This document shows positions 12,801 to 23,011 of a stretch of DNA of 64,000 nucleotides, piece after piece (the first letter of the stretch is position 1; each line of letters begins with the position of its first letter). This DNA is from Bombyx mori (lineage: Eukaryota > Arthropoda > Insecta > Lepidoptera > Bombycidae): positions 14,013,501 through 14,077,500 of the forward strand of contig NC_085112.1 of NCBI RefSeq assembly GCF_030269925.1, given 5' to 3'. The notes below the pieces were generated by a model. The model did no database searches. It saw nothing but the letters and a program-made list of their open reading frames with translations, and was not told the DNA's origin. A program made the translations under genes and the position numbers.

Positions 12801-13533
12801 ATAACGTGTATTGACTCCATTTAGAGTCTATGATTTTGTGTTTGAGGCGAGAGTTTTGAATACACATTGTATCCTTTTTTTTACAGGGAAATGAAATGAT
12901 TATGGGATAGTGATCACTATTATAAGTGGAACACAAAGTAGACCAAGATAGAGAAGATGCTAACTGGGGAGTACAAATGGACAGGTCAATGGCACTAATT
13001 ACTTCACCAGGCTTTGTGAGGCGAGTAGGAGAACCCGAGTTTAAAATGCACAGGCTATACATGTCTAAGATATCTAATAATTCATAACCATAACTATTAG
13101 ATACTGAACTACCCCAAGATGTGTGATGAGAGTTGAAATCACCCAGAATCATGAAAGGCCGAGGAAGAACTGAAATTAAGTTTTTAATTTCATTGAAGAT
13201 TTGCAAGGAGGGATGAGGGACATAGATAGAGACAAAACAGATACCATCAACAATAGCTGCAATGACAGAAAAGCAGTTACTATGTGAAGGGAGAGGGAAG
13301 GAAGAAAAGGTGCTAGAGTTTCTGATGAGTAGGCATACACCACCATATCCATCAGCCCTGTCTTCTCTTAAGCACGAATAACCAGGGATTTTGAATACAA
13401 AATCTGGCTTTAGCCAGGTTTCAGATAGAGAAAATATAAAAGGATTAAAAGTATTTATAATATGTATAATTTCATGCTTTTTGTTTATAATACTGCGGCA
13501 ATTCCATTGAACTAACTTGTCCATGTTGGCCAT
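9850..13533 (-). CDS. LINE ORF2, AP-endonuclease/reverse transcriptase/RNase H (1227 aa)
   Basis: Multifunctional enzyme for target-primed reverse transcription: it nicks chromosomal DNA, copies the RNA from the nick and degrades the RNA strand. Visible motifs: endonuclease N11, SETW (E38), GDFN (D132, N134) and SDH (D207, H208); RT with FLDINSAYD near 561-569, GLPQGSVLSP near 619-628 and YADD at 651-654; RNase H with catalytic D944 (YTDAS), E981, D1004 and D1061, and the WVPSHCGISGN block near 1048. A C-terminal CxC-x4-C-x3-H-x4-C cluster sits near 1162-1177. All expected catalytic residues are present and the frame is unbroken. An RNase H domain excludes the Jockey and R1/TRAS groups and favours I-type or a neighbour; the exact clade needs a tree. 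Confidence 0.92.
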   Translation of the reverse strand: MANMDKLVQWNCRSIINKKHEIIHIINTFNPFIFSLSETWLKPDFVFKIPGYSCLREDRADGYGGVCLLIRNSSTFSSFPLPSHSNCFSVIAAIVDGICFVSIYVPHPSLQIFNEIKNLISVLPRPFMILGDFNSHHTSWGSSVSNSYGYELLDILDMYSLCILNSGSPTRLTKPGEVISAIDLSICTPQLASSLSWSTLCSTYNSDHYPIIISFPCKKKDTMCIQNSRLKHKIIDSKWSQYTLLIEEKINNCSEVNVIDNNYFKAILLESADNVFPKKKPRSNKLSSPPWWDEECTNAIQKRKAAERNYRNNMSMKNYEALMTIMKEVRKLFKKKKFDGWRKFCSTISPETHATVIWRNIKRFRSAVNPSNALLLPIELADQFLDRLAPPSAPLNDPILSYKQYNSDAPSLNLTFTLVELKGVLNHVKDSAPGEDGIPYSFLSHLGEKGLNYFLNLINKILLTGDIPPSWRSQIVLPFLKPSKVQSDIKSYRPIVLSSVITKVVEHLIKNRLEWYIENNEYLSQTQFGFRKGKSVGDNLGILVTDIRNAFSDKKSVVAAFLDINSAYDNVLLHILKSKLDKLKVPYFLTNSIVNLLSERKIILDVGGPYKPSRLVWRGLPQGSVLSPLLYNIYTYDLEGSVGDSASLLQYADDLVIYASDMSVSTAERYVSSSLSLLKIWMDANGLDLSPSKSTVVLFTKSRTPCSLNITYDGDILPIRNQVKFLGAILDSKLTGQPHCEFVVSKCERNLNMLRCLGGVWWGAHPATLRLVYNAVIRSVLDFGTFFLDPGNVAGFRKLDLIQSRALRIVSGAMKSSPVNALQIECCDPPLNLRRQYLSDRFIFRIVQFHNHPLISKLEFLSKKVPSSHKPLPCLLKSFLKFKQLQAPTHSFQVLPLFGASYDSLLLSPVICFSLGIEKSDFNANENFNCNVNSKWPNWHQIYTDASKHSSGCVGVGVYHKQYNIVQKIKLPPESSVFTGECFGLLKALEYVLSFKLKKTVVFTDSLSALQSLAKFSLKLNPFFHVIFECKRKLLHCQSHNYLVSFCWVPSHCGISGNVKADSLANSATVTGDVYPYKNFGHDLAALPGICLHKSWNMCWEESGRIKGRFLYAIQSSVPRKPWFAKLSFGKTATSTIIRMRLGHNSLPVHLHKLGIVTGTACECGESYCDLNHIFFACSLYDHSSLYTSLVSVSVPLPTNISLLLRDFNPLVYSILSRFILNNNIKL

Positions 13534-15007
13534 TATTAATATTAGTATAAGTACGAATTAAATTAGCAGCGTGGGACGGTATAGATAAATTGGGTTCAGA
13601 AAGTAATTTGATCAATATAGTAATTAACTCTGCTATTGTCTGTTGTGAATTTGCATTAGACGAGGATGGTAATGCACATCCATTAGAAGGCTCTGGCATA
13701 TTGTAGTCCCTTACAAGAGACTCATGTGCTACATGATCAAAACCTTTACTGTGTTGAGGAGGAGTTCTGGGTTTAGTGAAGACTGTTTTTTTATAAGATA
13801 TTGTACGTGAGGATGGTGAACCAGGCAATACTGTATTTCCACCAGGAACAGATTTAGTTGGGAGAGAGGATACAATATCAGCAAATGATTTAGAAATGGG
13901 GGGATGTAATTTTGACGCTTCAATATAGGATAAGCTATTCTCTGCCATTGTTACTTTAATATCTGTTTGTCTCATGTACTCTGGACACTTTTTGCTCGAA
14001 GCAAAGTGCAGCCCAGAACATAAGCAGCAAGATACACAGTCTTCCTCCACATTACAAGTATCTCCAGTGTGGCCCTGACCACACTTGAAGCACCTGGGCT
14101 TTGACCTACATTGGACCTTGGTGTGCCCAAAGCGGCAACAATTAAAGCACTGGATGGTTGGGTATATATACAATTTAACAGGCATAGAATTATAACACAT
14201 AAATACACGTTTGGGCAAAACTTGTCCATCAAATGTAAACACGACTGTTTGCGAAGGTTTCCATGTGGGTGTGTTGTTTATCATGACTTTATAGTTTAGT
14301 CTTCTAATTTTCAGAATTTCCCCACACCCAATGGGTACATTAGTGTTCTGCATAATATCTTCAGGGGACCACTCAGTTGGGACTCCCCTAACTAAACCCA
14401 TCCTCGTAATGTTAAAAGTTGGGATAAAAGCCTTCATGTTGTTTGTAGCTAAGCAGTTTGAAGTGACAAAGCTGTTAGCGTCTGTATAATTATTAAAAGA
14501 AAGTGTCATTTTATTTCGGCCAATACGTTTCAAACTTCCATTAACAATATTTTTGAAAAAATTTTTTTTTAAAAATCTGCCAAACACAACTGGGTGTAAT
14601 GTTGTACCATCATCATCAGCAGACTGTATTTTCTGCACGTGTACCACAAACGGGCCGTGGTCATTGGCATCATAACTAGCCCTACCAATTTGTGTGGAGG
14701 CTTTATGAGACATATCAGTGGGAGGAACGGGCTTTGAAGATGTATCAGTGCAAGGACCAGGTGCAGGCAAATCAATAGTGCTCTCAGTAAATTCGTCTTT
14801 GCATTGACAGTCCGATTGTTTAAATGTTTCTGTATTATTTTTTCTTTTCCTTTTGTTACAATTTTTACAAATTTTGTGGAGCTGGTTACGCTTCAGCTTC
14901 CTTTTAGACACCAAAGAGCAGTCAGAATCCATTCCGGATTCGTTGGAGATTGTGACAAATGCAACCGCGGGGGGCGCTGTGCCCCCCGGGTCCGGAGGCT
15001 CGTTCAT
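13472..15007 (-). CDS. LINE ORF1, gag-like zinc-knuckle RNA-binding protein (511 aa)
   Basis: Nucleocapsid-like protein that coats the retrotransposon RNA in the cytoplasmic RNP (family role). The N-terminus is low-complexity and basic, with a Lys/Arg run at about residues 35-56. A globular central region at about 115-285 resembles the domain preceding zinc knuckles in insect LINE gag proteins. Two clear CCHC knuckles follow: C287-C290-H295-C300 and C306-C309-H313-C318. A third Cys/His cluster lies near 324-341. Start chosen at ATG 15007, about 190 bp inside the element 5' end. The 3' end overlaps ORF2 by 62 nt in another frame, as is usual in this group. Confidence 0.88.
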   Translation of the reverse strand: MNEPPDPGGTAPPAVAFVTISNESGMDSDCSLVSKRKLKRNQLHKICKNCNKRKRKNNTETFKQSDCQCKDEFTESTIDLPAPGPCTDTSSKPVPPTDMSHKASTQIGRASYDANDHGPFVVHVQKIQSADDDGTTLHPVVFGRFLKKNFFKNIVNGSLKRIGRNKMTLSFNNYTDANSFVTSNCLATNNMKAFIPTFNITRMGLVRGVPTEWSPEDIMQNTNVPIGCGEILKIRRLNYKVMINNTPTWKPSQTVVFTFDGQVLPKRVFMCYNSMPVKLYIYPTIQCFNCCRFGHTKVQCRSKPRCFKCGQGHTGDTCNVEEDCVSCCLCSGLHFASSKKCPEYMRQTDIKVTMAENSLSYIEASKLHPPISKSFADIVSSLPTKSVPGGNTVLPGSPSSRTISYKKTVFTKPRTPPQHSKGFDHVAHESLVRDYNMPEPSNGCALPSSSNANSQQTIAELITILIKLLSEPNLSIPSHAANLIRTYTNINNGQHGQVSSMELPQYYKQKA

Positions 15008-15714
15008 ATAAATATAAAAAACTTACCCCAACTCGAAGAAAAAAAGAATAAAATACAAAAAAAATTAAATAATAATAAAAATTACAAATATATACAAGTT
15101 TTAACTATTCTGATCACTTAATAGATTAAAAAAAAATATTTTTCAACAAATTCAAACAAAAACCGCGCCCGCCAAATTCAAAGGTTTCCCGCGTTTTTTC
15201 CTAACAATATTTAATCTATTCCCAATTTGACAACAGACGTCAAGAACAAAAGTTTGACAATAAATAGTATGCATGCGTGTGTGCGTCAATATGATATGTA
15301 GTGTGTGTAATGTTTTCTTTATTGATTTAATGTATCTTTTATGCATTATTTTAAAAAAATATTAGCATTGTGCACTTCTTCTCTATATTCTCCATAAGTG
15401 TGGAAAATTTCATACTACTCCGTCCGCGCAATTTTCGTAAAAAGGGATACAAAATTTTTCCATCACGTATTAATATATAGATAAACCTTCCTCTTCAATC
15501 ACTCTATCTATTAAAAAAAACCTCATCAAAATCCGTTGCGTAGTTTTAAAGATTTAAGCATACCTACATAGGGATATAGGGACAGAGAAAGCGACTTTGT
15601 TTTATACTATGTGGTGATTATGCTTCGCGCTTCATATGGGAACTGAATCATTTAATGATAAAAACAATGTAAACAAGTCACACATGGACATTCATCCCCA
15701 TACTAAGATTCTCT

Positions 15715-15881
15715 TGTGTATAGTGCGAGTTTTTTAACGTTCTCGATCGCGTAAAAGTTAACTCAAATTTGTATGGAGTTGGATCGTTTGACTACAGTTG
15801 CCGCTAGGGACGCTGTTCCAACTCTATACAAATAAGTTACTCTTTATCGATCGCGATCGAGATGTTAAAAAACTCGTACTA
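15715..15881. mobile_element. Palindromic MITE
   Basis: TAGTGCGAGTTTTTTAACG to GTTAAAAAACTCGTACTA with GCCGCTAGGGACGCTGTT between. Confidence 0.68.
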
Positions 15882-15945
15882 TCTTATCTACGACGCTTTC
15901 CTAAACGGGGGCTCCCCGTAACATATACCAAATAGCAAGTCCGTT

Positions 15946-16198
15946 AAAAAAAAAAAATTTTATTGCTTAGGTGGGTGGACGATCTCACGGCCCACCTGGT
16001 GTTAAGCGGTTATCGGAGCCCATGGACATCTACAAAGTAAATGCCGTCACCTACCTTGAAATATAAGTTCTAAGGTCTCAATATAGTTACAACGGCTGAC
16101 CCACCCTTCAAACCGAAACGCATTACTGCTTCACGGCAGAAATAGGCAGGGCGGTGGTACCTAACCGTGCGGACTCCCAAGAGGTCCTACTACTAGTA
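15946..16198 (-). repeat. Bm1 SINE, 5'-truncated
   Basis: Reverse copy from a T-rich tail (TTTTATTGCTTAGG) to GGTCCTACTACTAG. Confidence 0.8.
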
Positions 16199-16559
16199 AA
16201 TTTATAAATAAATATTAAATTGTGAAGTAAAACAACTAATAATTAGTTAGAATAACGTGTAGGCGGGATTAAATCATTTGTTTATTAACCAATGCCATCG
16301 TTTATCAACCGTTAATATTCGATATCGGTCATTGAACTATACGCATGTTGACGCAATCGATTAGTTTAGGATGGATTCACGATAAAGTTCCATTAAAAAC
16401 ATGATTGTATTTCTCAATAATTCCCTTTGACGTTTTTATTGTTCCGCTTTGCGTGCTTAGAAAGTTTTAGAGAAGACAAGGTAGAAAATCTTAAATTAAA
16501 AACGGATGAGCTGTTTTTTTGTCGATCGAAATAGGCAGAGTGGTTGATAACAACACATA

Positions 16560-16850
16560 ACAGTTCATTTTAAAACTACACTATCTCCTTTCCTTCTTTT
16601 TCTCCATCTTATCCCACTAGGTGGGGTCGGCACAGCTAATTTTTCTCTTCCATTCTCTTCTATCAGCCATCATCTCAACACTCACTCCTCTCTCTCTCAT
16701 ATCGTCATTCGCACACTCCATCCATGTCTTCCTCGGTCGACCTCTTCCCCCTCTACCTTGCACTACCATTTCCATACATCTCCTAGTCACTATCTGCTTT
16801 AAAACTACACTATCTGCTTTCCCTAAAACATGCGATGTTGCTTCAAGCTA
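16560..16850 (-). pseudogene. Probable RTE LINE 3' remnant
   Basis: Contains the GTGGGGTCGGC block and a reverse-strand GRGRSTEEDMDGVCE-like tail resembling the end of RTE ORFs; compare CACTGGGGTCGG at 50812. Strongly decayed. Confidence 0.4.
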
Positions 16851-17046
16851 AAAAATACAGTGTGATCCATAGGTAGGTATATGATAGCGGTTAGCAACCT
16901 TGTCAATCAAAAGAGCCAAATATTGATAACACAAAATTGGAATTTGTCCCATGAATCATTTTTTTAACATATATTTTTATAGGTTTGTGTTTCAAAAATG
17001 TTTACTTCGTCTCTTTCTAGGTAAGATAATAACTATTAAGTATTCC

Positions 17047-17292
17047 GTGTCTGAACAAACATTTCGCGGAAGAGCCGGATCGGAAACGCGACTCACTGAT
17101 GCGACTCTTGCCGTTGAGGAGGCAAGAGTCGCATCAGTGAGTCGCGTTTCCGATCCGGTGGTAGATTCTGCGAAGCTCTATTCATGCTAGGGCTACTGTT
17201 AGCAAACTCGTCAAGTTAGAGCCCCGTGAGTTCACCTACTCGCTGGCGAAACTGGCATAGCCACTCGAGGCTAACAGCGTAGGTAGAATGTT
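17047..17292 (+). repeat. Family B copy with head-to-head inverted 5' end
   Basis: Plus-strand copy from 17121 preceded by an exact inverted duplicate of its first 38 bp (17075-17112). Confidence 0.7.
17075..17158. repeat. Perfect 38-bp hairpin with 8-nt loop
   Basis: Left arm 17075-17112, loop GTTGAGGA, right arm 17121-17158; no mismatch. The right arm belongs to the family B copy. Confidence 0.92.
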
Positions 17293-17729
17293 TTTTATCT
17301 TTGACGTAATCTATTAAAACAAATGTATATTTTCTAATTGTCAATTATGATTCTACGAATTATAAATAAAATTACTTTTACAGTTTAAAATACAGGTTTC
17401 GTGGTCAAGAAGAACATGAAAGGAAAACCCTCATTTATCCTCATGTATTCGAAGCATCGGAAGAGTAAAAATGAAAGAAACATAGACAACATACTCGATC
17501 ATTTTATAATAGTAAATCTTAATGTCTACAAGTAATTACGTACACTTAATAATAATAACTAGTTTACACTAATTCAAATTCAAAAACACATAGAATCCAT
17601 TTTAGTATTAAATACTTAAGTCTATATCGAGGATCAACGACAGAGGCGGCTTCACCTATGGTGCAGGGTGTGGGATCTGACAGCGGTGTTAGGGGGCGCC
17701 GGTCTCGGCACTTTCAATGAACCTGTATG

Positions 17730-17820
17730 CTTACAGCGAGTTTTTTAACGTTCTCGATAGCGTAAAAGTTAACTCCATACAGTTGGAACAGCGCCCCTAG
17801 CGGCGAACGTAGACAAACAT
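17730..17820. mobile_element. Palindromic MITE, half copy
   Basis: CAGCGAGTTTTTTAACG to GCGCCCCTAGCGGCGAACG. Confidence 0.55.
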
Positions 17821-18036
17821 CTAATCTAATTTGAAAAAATATTTCAGTGTCAGATAGCTCATTTATTGACGAAGACTATAGGCTATATAACATCACGATA
17901 AGACCAATACGAGCGGTGCACAATAAATAATGTTTCAAAATCGGGGTATTTTTCCCTTTTGAGAGCTTCCGCTGCGTGCGCTGCGGAAACAGTTAAAGTT
18001 TCGCTAAAATAATGTATGACAAGACAAAAGATTATA

Positions 18037-18314
18037 TGAGTCGACTATTATCAAAGGCGGCAATCTGACTTTTGGACAATGATTGGTAAATCAGAAAAAC
18101 GAATTATTGACTTTGTATTCCATTGGCAGTCACAAAACTCTTCGGAACGACATCTTAGATAAATAACAGGTTAACTATTAACCTTTATTTAATGCAGGTT
18201 TTGAACCGTATTCTTTGAAGGAGACGATTATATTCAAATAAATCTGTATTGACATATCAATAAAAATTTTTTGTCCAAATGTACAGATTGCCGCCTTTGA
18301 TAATAGACGACTCA
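18037..18314. mobile_element. TIR MITE (278 bp)
   Basis: 31-bp TIRs starting TGAGTCGACTATTATCAAAG (18037) and ending at 18314, one mismatch; TAT flanks suggest a TA target. Confidence 0.72.
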
Positions 18315-18849
18315 TATTATTCAAAAATATTTTCCTTTTCTGCGTAAATGAAGAGGCGGGAAAAAATCTAATGTTATATAAAATGCCAAAGGCGCAGGCG
18401 AAACTGCGAGTGATGAGGCAGTAAGATTAATAAACTTAATAGCATTAAAATGTGATTGTTTTTTATGACCTTATTCTATTTGATTTAATAACATCACTGT
18501 AAACCTAATTTGGTACCATTAATAAATGCAAGATGATATTTTTCTTTTACGATAATTACTATAGAACATGAACGATGATTTAAATACCGCTTCCTATTCT
18601 AAGTTCATTGTGAATGCACCTTTAATGGAGACACGATTCTGTTTCTTGCTAATGTTATCTTGTTGCTTAGGAATTTTCAGCCCTTTACGATAAACGCTTG
18701 GTAGCATTACGTTCGCAAAGCGAATCTACAACTTGAATTATAGGTCATTGAACTGTTTATCTGATTTGATTTTCCAAGTTCCGAACAACAACATTCGGAC
18801 CGTAGGTCTACCGAGCAATTTTACTCGCTCAGTGGAAAATCTTCCCTTT

Positions 18850-19060
18850 GTCGTATATGTAACGGACGTGACGTCAGCTGTCATGCCCTGCCGCCAGCCA
18901 AGCCGCCAAGCCATGTTAACACGCCCCCTTCCGCCACCGCCACCGCCGCCGCCGCCAGCCAAAGCCAACGAAGGGGGGATAGTGTTAATAAAACAAGCCG
19001 TGCCAGCCATTTTTACCTGCTTTCTGCTTTCTCGCATGAATAAAAGAACTTGTCGTTACG
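18850..19060. promoter_or_regulatory. GC-rich island with CRE palindrome and CCG/CCA triplet run
   Basis: The palindrome TGACGTCA (near 18869) is followed by CAGCTG and then a (CCGCCA/CCG)n tract at about 18931-18960. It stands out from AT-rich surroundings and lies 4 kb upstream of the first recovered rootletin exon. It could be a promoter or 5' exon; the plus frame reads MPCRQPSRQAMLTRP followed by a proline run. Upstream bases 18740-18850 recur inverted near 50460-50545, so part of this area is repeat-derived. Function is not shown by sequence. Confidence 0.25.
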
Positions 19061-19121
19061 CTGCTGGTTTTTATTGTCACATCATTTGCAACATATACTT
19101 ACAAGTATAAATGGTAGTAGG

Positions 19122-19375
19122 ACTGGTGGTAGGACCTCTTGTGAGTCCGCACGGATAGGTACCGCCGCCCCGCCTATTTCTGCCGTGAAGCAGTAATGCG
19201 GTTCAGCTTGAAGGGTGGGGCAGCCGTTGTAACTATACTGAGACCTTAGAACTTATATCTCAAGGTGTGTGGCGCATTTACGTTGTAGATGTCTATGGGT
19301 TCCAGTAACCACTTAACAACAGATGGGCTGTGAGCTCGTCCACACATCTAGGCAATAAAAAGAAAATAAAAAAAA
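19122..19375 (+). repeat. Bm1 SINE, 5'-truncated
   Basis: Follows the GC-rich island directly; core and poly-A tail both present. Confidence 0.8.
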
Positions 19376-19964
19376 TGTTAGGTATCACAAAATTTGAATT
19401 CATGTGACTACTAATGAGTAATAGCTATGAGCATAGAGTAATGGTAAATAAGTAAATAAAAATGAAAACAAACAGGTTGTCCGTGACGAAATCACGACTT
19501 GATGTTAACTGGTTACCCGGGCCCATGGACATCACAAACATGTGAAGTAAGTTATGCATGAGCACCACCCTTCTAAACACAATGCACAATAAGTTAACAA
19601 CGCGCTATTTCCGATGGTATTTTATAACTTTTATTAAAATTATTACAGGATGAAAGGTCCTTTTAGGTACCTCTGACAGTAACTAAGTAACTTAGACGTA
19701 AAAGCATTACAAACAAACACACCCGGGTTATTAGATTTACATCGATAAGGATATGCGTCATGATAATCGTCTTATCTGACTACTCCTCGAATCCTGACCA
19801 CACAGGATACAGTCACCGTCGACGCCCTAGACACGTTCTTACGGATCCATCAGATCCTATAACCCTTGCATTAGACACCTATAGCTCTAACACTAGGCTT
19901 AGGGACCCCGGTAACCATATCGTCGAACTCGGCAAATAGTTCGACGTGCAACCTAACCTAAACA

Positions 19965-20130
19965 TCAGCCCGCTGAGTTTCTTGCCGGATCTTCTTAGCG
20001 GATTGCGATTCCGATCCGGTAGTCAATTTATTCGCGAAGCAGTTACTCTTGAGATGTTAGGTGTCCTTTGGAGGCCCTCGGGTAGCTGTTAGCAAATCCC
20101 GTCCCTCCTGGCTGAGTCTTTGCTCGCTCA
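19965..20130 (+). repeat. Family B fragment, diverged
   Basis: GCTGAGTTTCTTGCCGGATC and GATTCCGATCCGGTAG are recognisable. Confidence 0.5.
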
Positions 20131-20139
20131 CTTAACCTG

Positions 20140-20322
20140 GACCCCATAGACATCTACAACGTAAATGCGCCACACACCTTGAGATACAGTTCTAAGGTCT
20201 CAGTATTGTCACAACGGCTGCCCCACCCTTCAAACCAAAACGCATTACTGCTTCACGGCAGAAATAGGCGGGGCGATGGTACCTACCCGTGTGGACTCAC
20301 AAGAGGTCCTACCACCAGTAAT
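20140..20322 (-). repeat. Bm1 SINE fragment
   Basis: Lacks the A-tail end; runs from CCCATAGACATCTACAACG to GTCCTACCACCAGTA. Confidence 0.75.
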
Positions 20323-20324
20323 CC

Positions 20325-22390
20325 CTCAATTATAAAAAAAGGTTATTATACTAATCCACCTGTTACCCGCGTCTTCACCTGCGTGGTTAAGGTATATCGT
20401 CAGTGTCATTTTCCGTGGGTATGAGATGTTTTTTCGGGATTAAAAGTAGCATAAGTCAATCACCTGACCTAAAACTATCATTTAAAAAAAAACATCTCTA
20501 GCCGTTTGTTCTTTTCGACGTGAAAAGAAGGACAAACACACATTTAGAATAATAAAAATTTGTAATTGATCTAAGAACGGATATTGTTATATGTAGATTA
20601 CCTACACATTGGTTACACACAGATTACAGTTTGGAAAGAGCTTTAATGAAGTGTTCCTGTTTAAAAAAAATAGTTTCAGCTTCTGCCTTAAATCGTATCA
20701 TAGCTTAAATATTGTGGTCCCGAATCCACATGAGGCCCGTATCGATATCCGTAATTTCACATTTTTGATTCGTTGCAAGGTAAAAAGTTGTGAGTCATGA
20801 TTGTGAATCAATAAAAATAGGGTGATATCGTACTCTTTATCAATGATAGTACCTCACTACTGTTTACATGTTTCAACGGTGGGGGGTGCGCGTTCAAGCG
20901 AAACGTAAAAACTAAGCTACCCTGTCGGAAAAAAAAAGTGAATTTTTAAGCACTTCACCAACTTTTGTTTTCGAAAGCACACGTATGGGAACAGGTACGA
21001 AACAATATTTTTATTCACAAATAGATTGCTATAATTTGATATAAGGCGTTGCTAATTAAAGTTGAGATTTCTTTCACTACCTAATTGCTCATGTCTAGTC
21101 AAAATGACGTACTTATTTGTACGAAAATCAATAAATTTAATTCGACATGACAAAGGAGCTATCTATTTATTTATTTATTTGTAATTTAGCGTGTAACGTT
21201 TTGTAATTTTGCACATTATAACATTATTTTGCGCTTTATTAGTTTCTTGAAAGGGAGATAGCCGTCGTTCCAATACCTACTTTGACTCCCCGTGTCAAGG
21301 TATGAACTTGAATGCGGTATCAGTCACGCTGAATGATATCTAAAGGATTTGTTAAAAGGTTACAAAAAAAAAAAGCTTTATAATGTATTTGTCGAAAAAA
21401 ATTAATTTCTTTTTGCGAATATCCTTTCTTGCATCGTGTTTAAGCAAAGTTTACATTGATTGCGTTGCTAGGATACCATTGTAATATCAATTCTATCTAT
21501 CTATCTAAGAGAGGTGCATTTCGTGTGATACTGACTCGTCATGATTGATAGGTAAGTTAATTCTAGATACATAGATCTAAAATAATTCGAAAATAAATAA
21601 AATCAAATAATTTGCATATAATTTTTTGAACATGGTTCAAGTTATTTTCGTTTTAATTAGTTTTAAGGTTGTTGACCCGCGACCATGACCTAGACCGCCT
21701 TGAAATAACTTGATGCCTAAGTTAAATTTTAAATTTCATTTGATTAAGATTTTTTGTTTTTGTTTTTACTTTTTAATGTTTTTGACGACTCGTAATTTGC
21801 TTACACATAAACGTTATTTATTTGTAAAAACCGTTTATAATCCGTCGCTATGACTATTTTCGATTAAATATTGACAGCCCAATTTAGTAAGAATTAATAT
21901 TGAAAATGCAAGCATTGAATGCATCTATTTAAACTACTATGTACCTAAGTGTTGTGAATGAATGTAACAAAATAGTAACTATATTGTGTTAAAGTTGTGA
22001 TCTTCTTAATCTCGAAAGCATTTATCAATAATTAGGTATTAATAAAATTATAGCTATAATCCTCTTTTCGGTGTTTTGGTGTTGAGGTTTATCCTAAAAT
22101 GTACGGTACATACATACTTATTGCAGATGATATGTATTAATTAGATGCCTAGATTGACAGCAACAATTCCTTTTTCATACAGCCTAGATTGAAATTAACC
22201 TCGTTTCTGGCGGTTTGCTTTATTTTCTTTGGCGGTTTATTGGGTTAAGTCTACCGACCGAAGTTCCTACACGAATGTTGAACAATGCCATTATTCCATT
22301 CAAGCATTTTGTTTTTGTAAATTAATGCGTAATGCACTAAGTTAGAATTAGTAGATGTTCCAAGTGTTAATCTTGATAACGAAGACCTAT
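20325..22390. other. No gene identified; candidate location of missing 5' rootletin exon(s)
   Basis: AT-rich with short TTTA and CTAT microsatellites near 21163 and 21493. No convincing coding exon, but a short first exon would be easy to miss. Confidence 0.4.
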
Positions 22391-22391
22391 T

Positions 22392-22840
22392 GTTCATCGC
22401 CAGATCACCTCAAAGGGTTGCGATTCCGGGTGGCAGATGGACTTGCGAAGCAGCTACCCTTTAATTGTTAAGCCTTCTTCGGCAGTTGTTGACAAACCCC
22501 GTTCTCCCAAAAAAGATAAAAACCCTGTCGCGTTGCTTAGCATGGGGCTCGATCCACTAACGGTGCTTTTAGGTACCTCAAGCACCGGTCGTCGTTCTTG
22601 TCGAACCCTTCGCTTGCGACGAAGGGCTCGACGAGTAAATTAACCCACAGACACAGCCCACTGAGTTTCTCGCCGGATTTTCTCAGTGGATCACGTTTCC
22701 GATCCGGTGGTAGATTCTGCTAAGCACGGCTCTTGCTAGGGTTTGTGTTACCGACGTCGTCAGTTTTGAGCCCCGTGAGCTCACCTATTAGTTAAAGTTA
22801 GGCTGAAATAGCCTCTCAAGGTTATCAGCTTAGGTAGGAA
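22392..22840 (+). repeat. Two tandem family B copies
   Basis: A decayed copy (22392-22520) is followed by a better copy (22541-22838) ending TTATCAGCTTAGGTAGG and an A-run. Confidence 0.6.
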
Positions 22841-23011
22841 AAAACAAAAAAAATTGTGTGGGATTTGCGCTCTTACAAAGTTTTTAATCACGAATCCCTA
22901 GTCCAGCTGGAGAAGTCATTTTTGGTATTACAATATAGCCTAAATTTATATACAATAATTAATAAACATTTAAAAAACCATCACAATTGTAACATTTTTT
23001 TTTTGTTTTAG

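Larger units (their letters stand above)
9639..15200 (-). mobile_element. Full-length I-type non-LTR retrotransposon, intact ORFs
   Basis: A 5,562-bp element flanked by the 12-bp direct repeat CTAACAATATTT (9627-9638 and 15201-15212). The 3' end is at the left and carries a short TAAAGAAGAAGAAG tail, not a long poly-A. The 5' UTR is about 193 bp (15008-15200). ORF1 is gag-like; ORF2 has endonuclease, RT and RNase H. This order and the simple-repeat tail fit the I group. Both ORFs are uninterrupted and the TSD is exact, so it is young and possibly still mobile. Confidence 0.9.
9492..15481 (-). mobile_element. Middle Helitron of the nest (family G, interrupted)
   Basis: Starts with CTAG at 9492 and ends with GA at 15480-15481 (element 5' TC), inserted between A and T of the outer Helitron. 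Pieces 9492-9638 and 15201-15481 align with the uninterrupted copies at 4684-5070 (minus) and 42846-43269 (plus). It is itself split by the LINE at 9639-15200. Confidence 0.8.
9410..15617 (-). mobile_element. Outer Helitron of a triple nest (interrupted)
   Basis: Left piece 9410-9491 (CTATCGACCCG... to TTATTATACATA) and right piece 15482-15617 (TAAACCTTCC... to GTGGTGA) join exactly into the non-autonomous Helitron also seen whole at 56073-56294. The terminal CTAG has mutated to CTAT. The element is read on the minus strand, with no TIR or TSD and an A/T insertion site. Confidence 0.8.

Noticed and set aside
18738..19037. Gly- or Pro-rich protein gene
   Set aside because: The run comes from a CCG/CCA triplet tract; part of the frame is repeat-derived and it is not linked to a splice-consistent exon.
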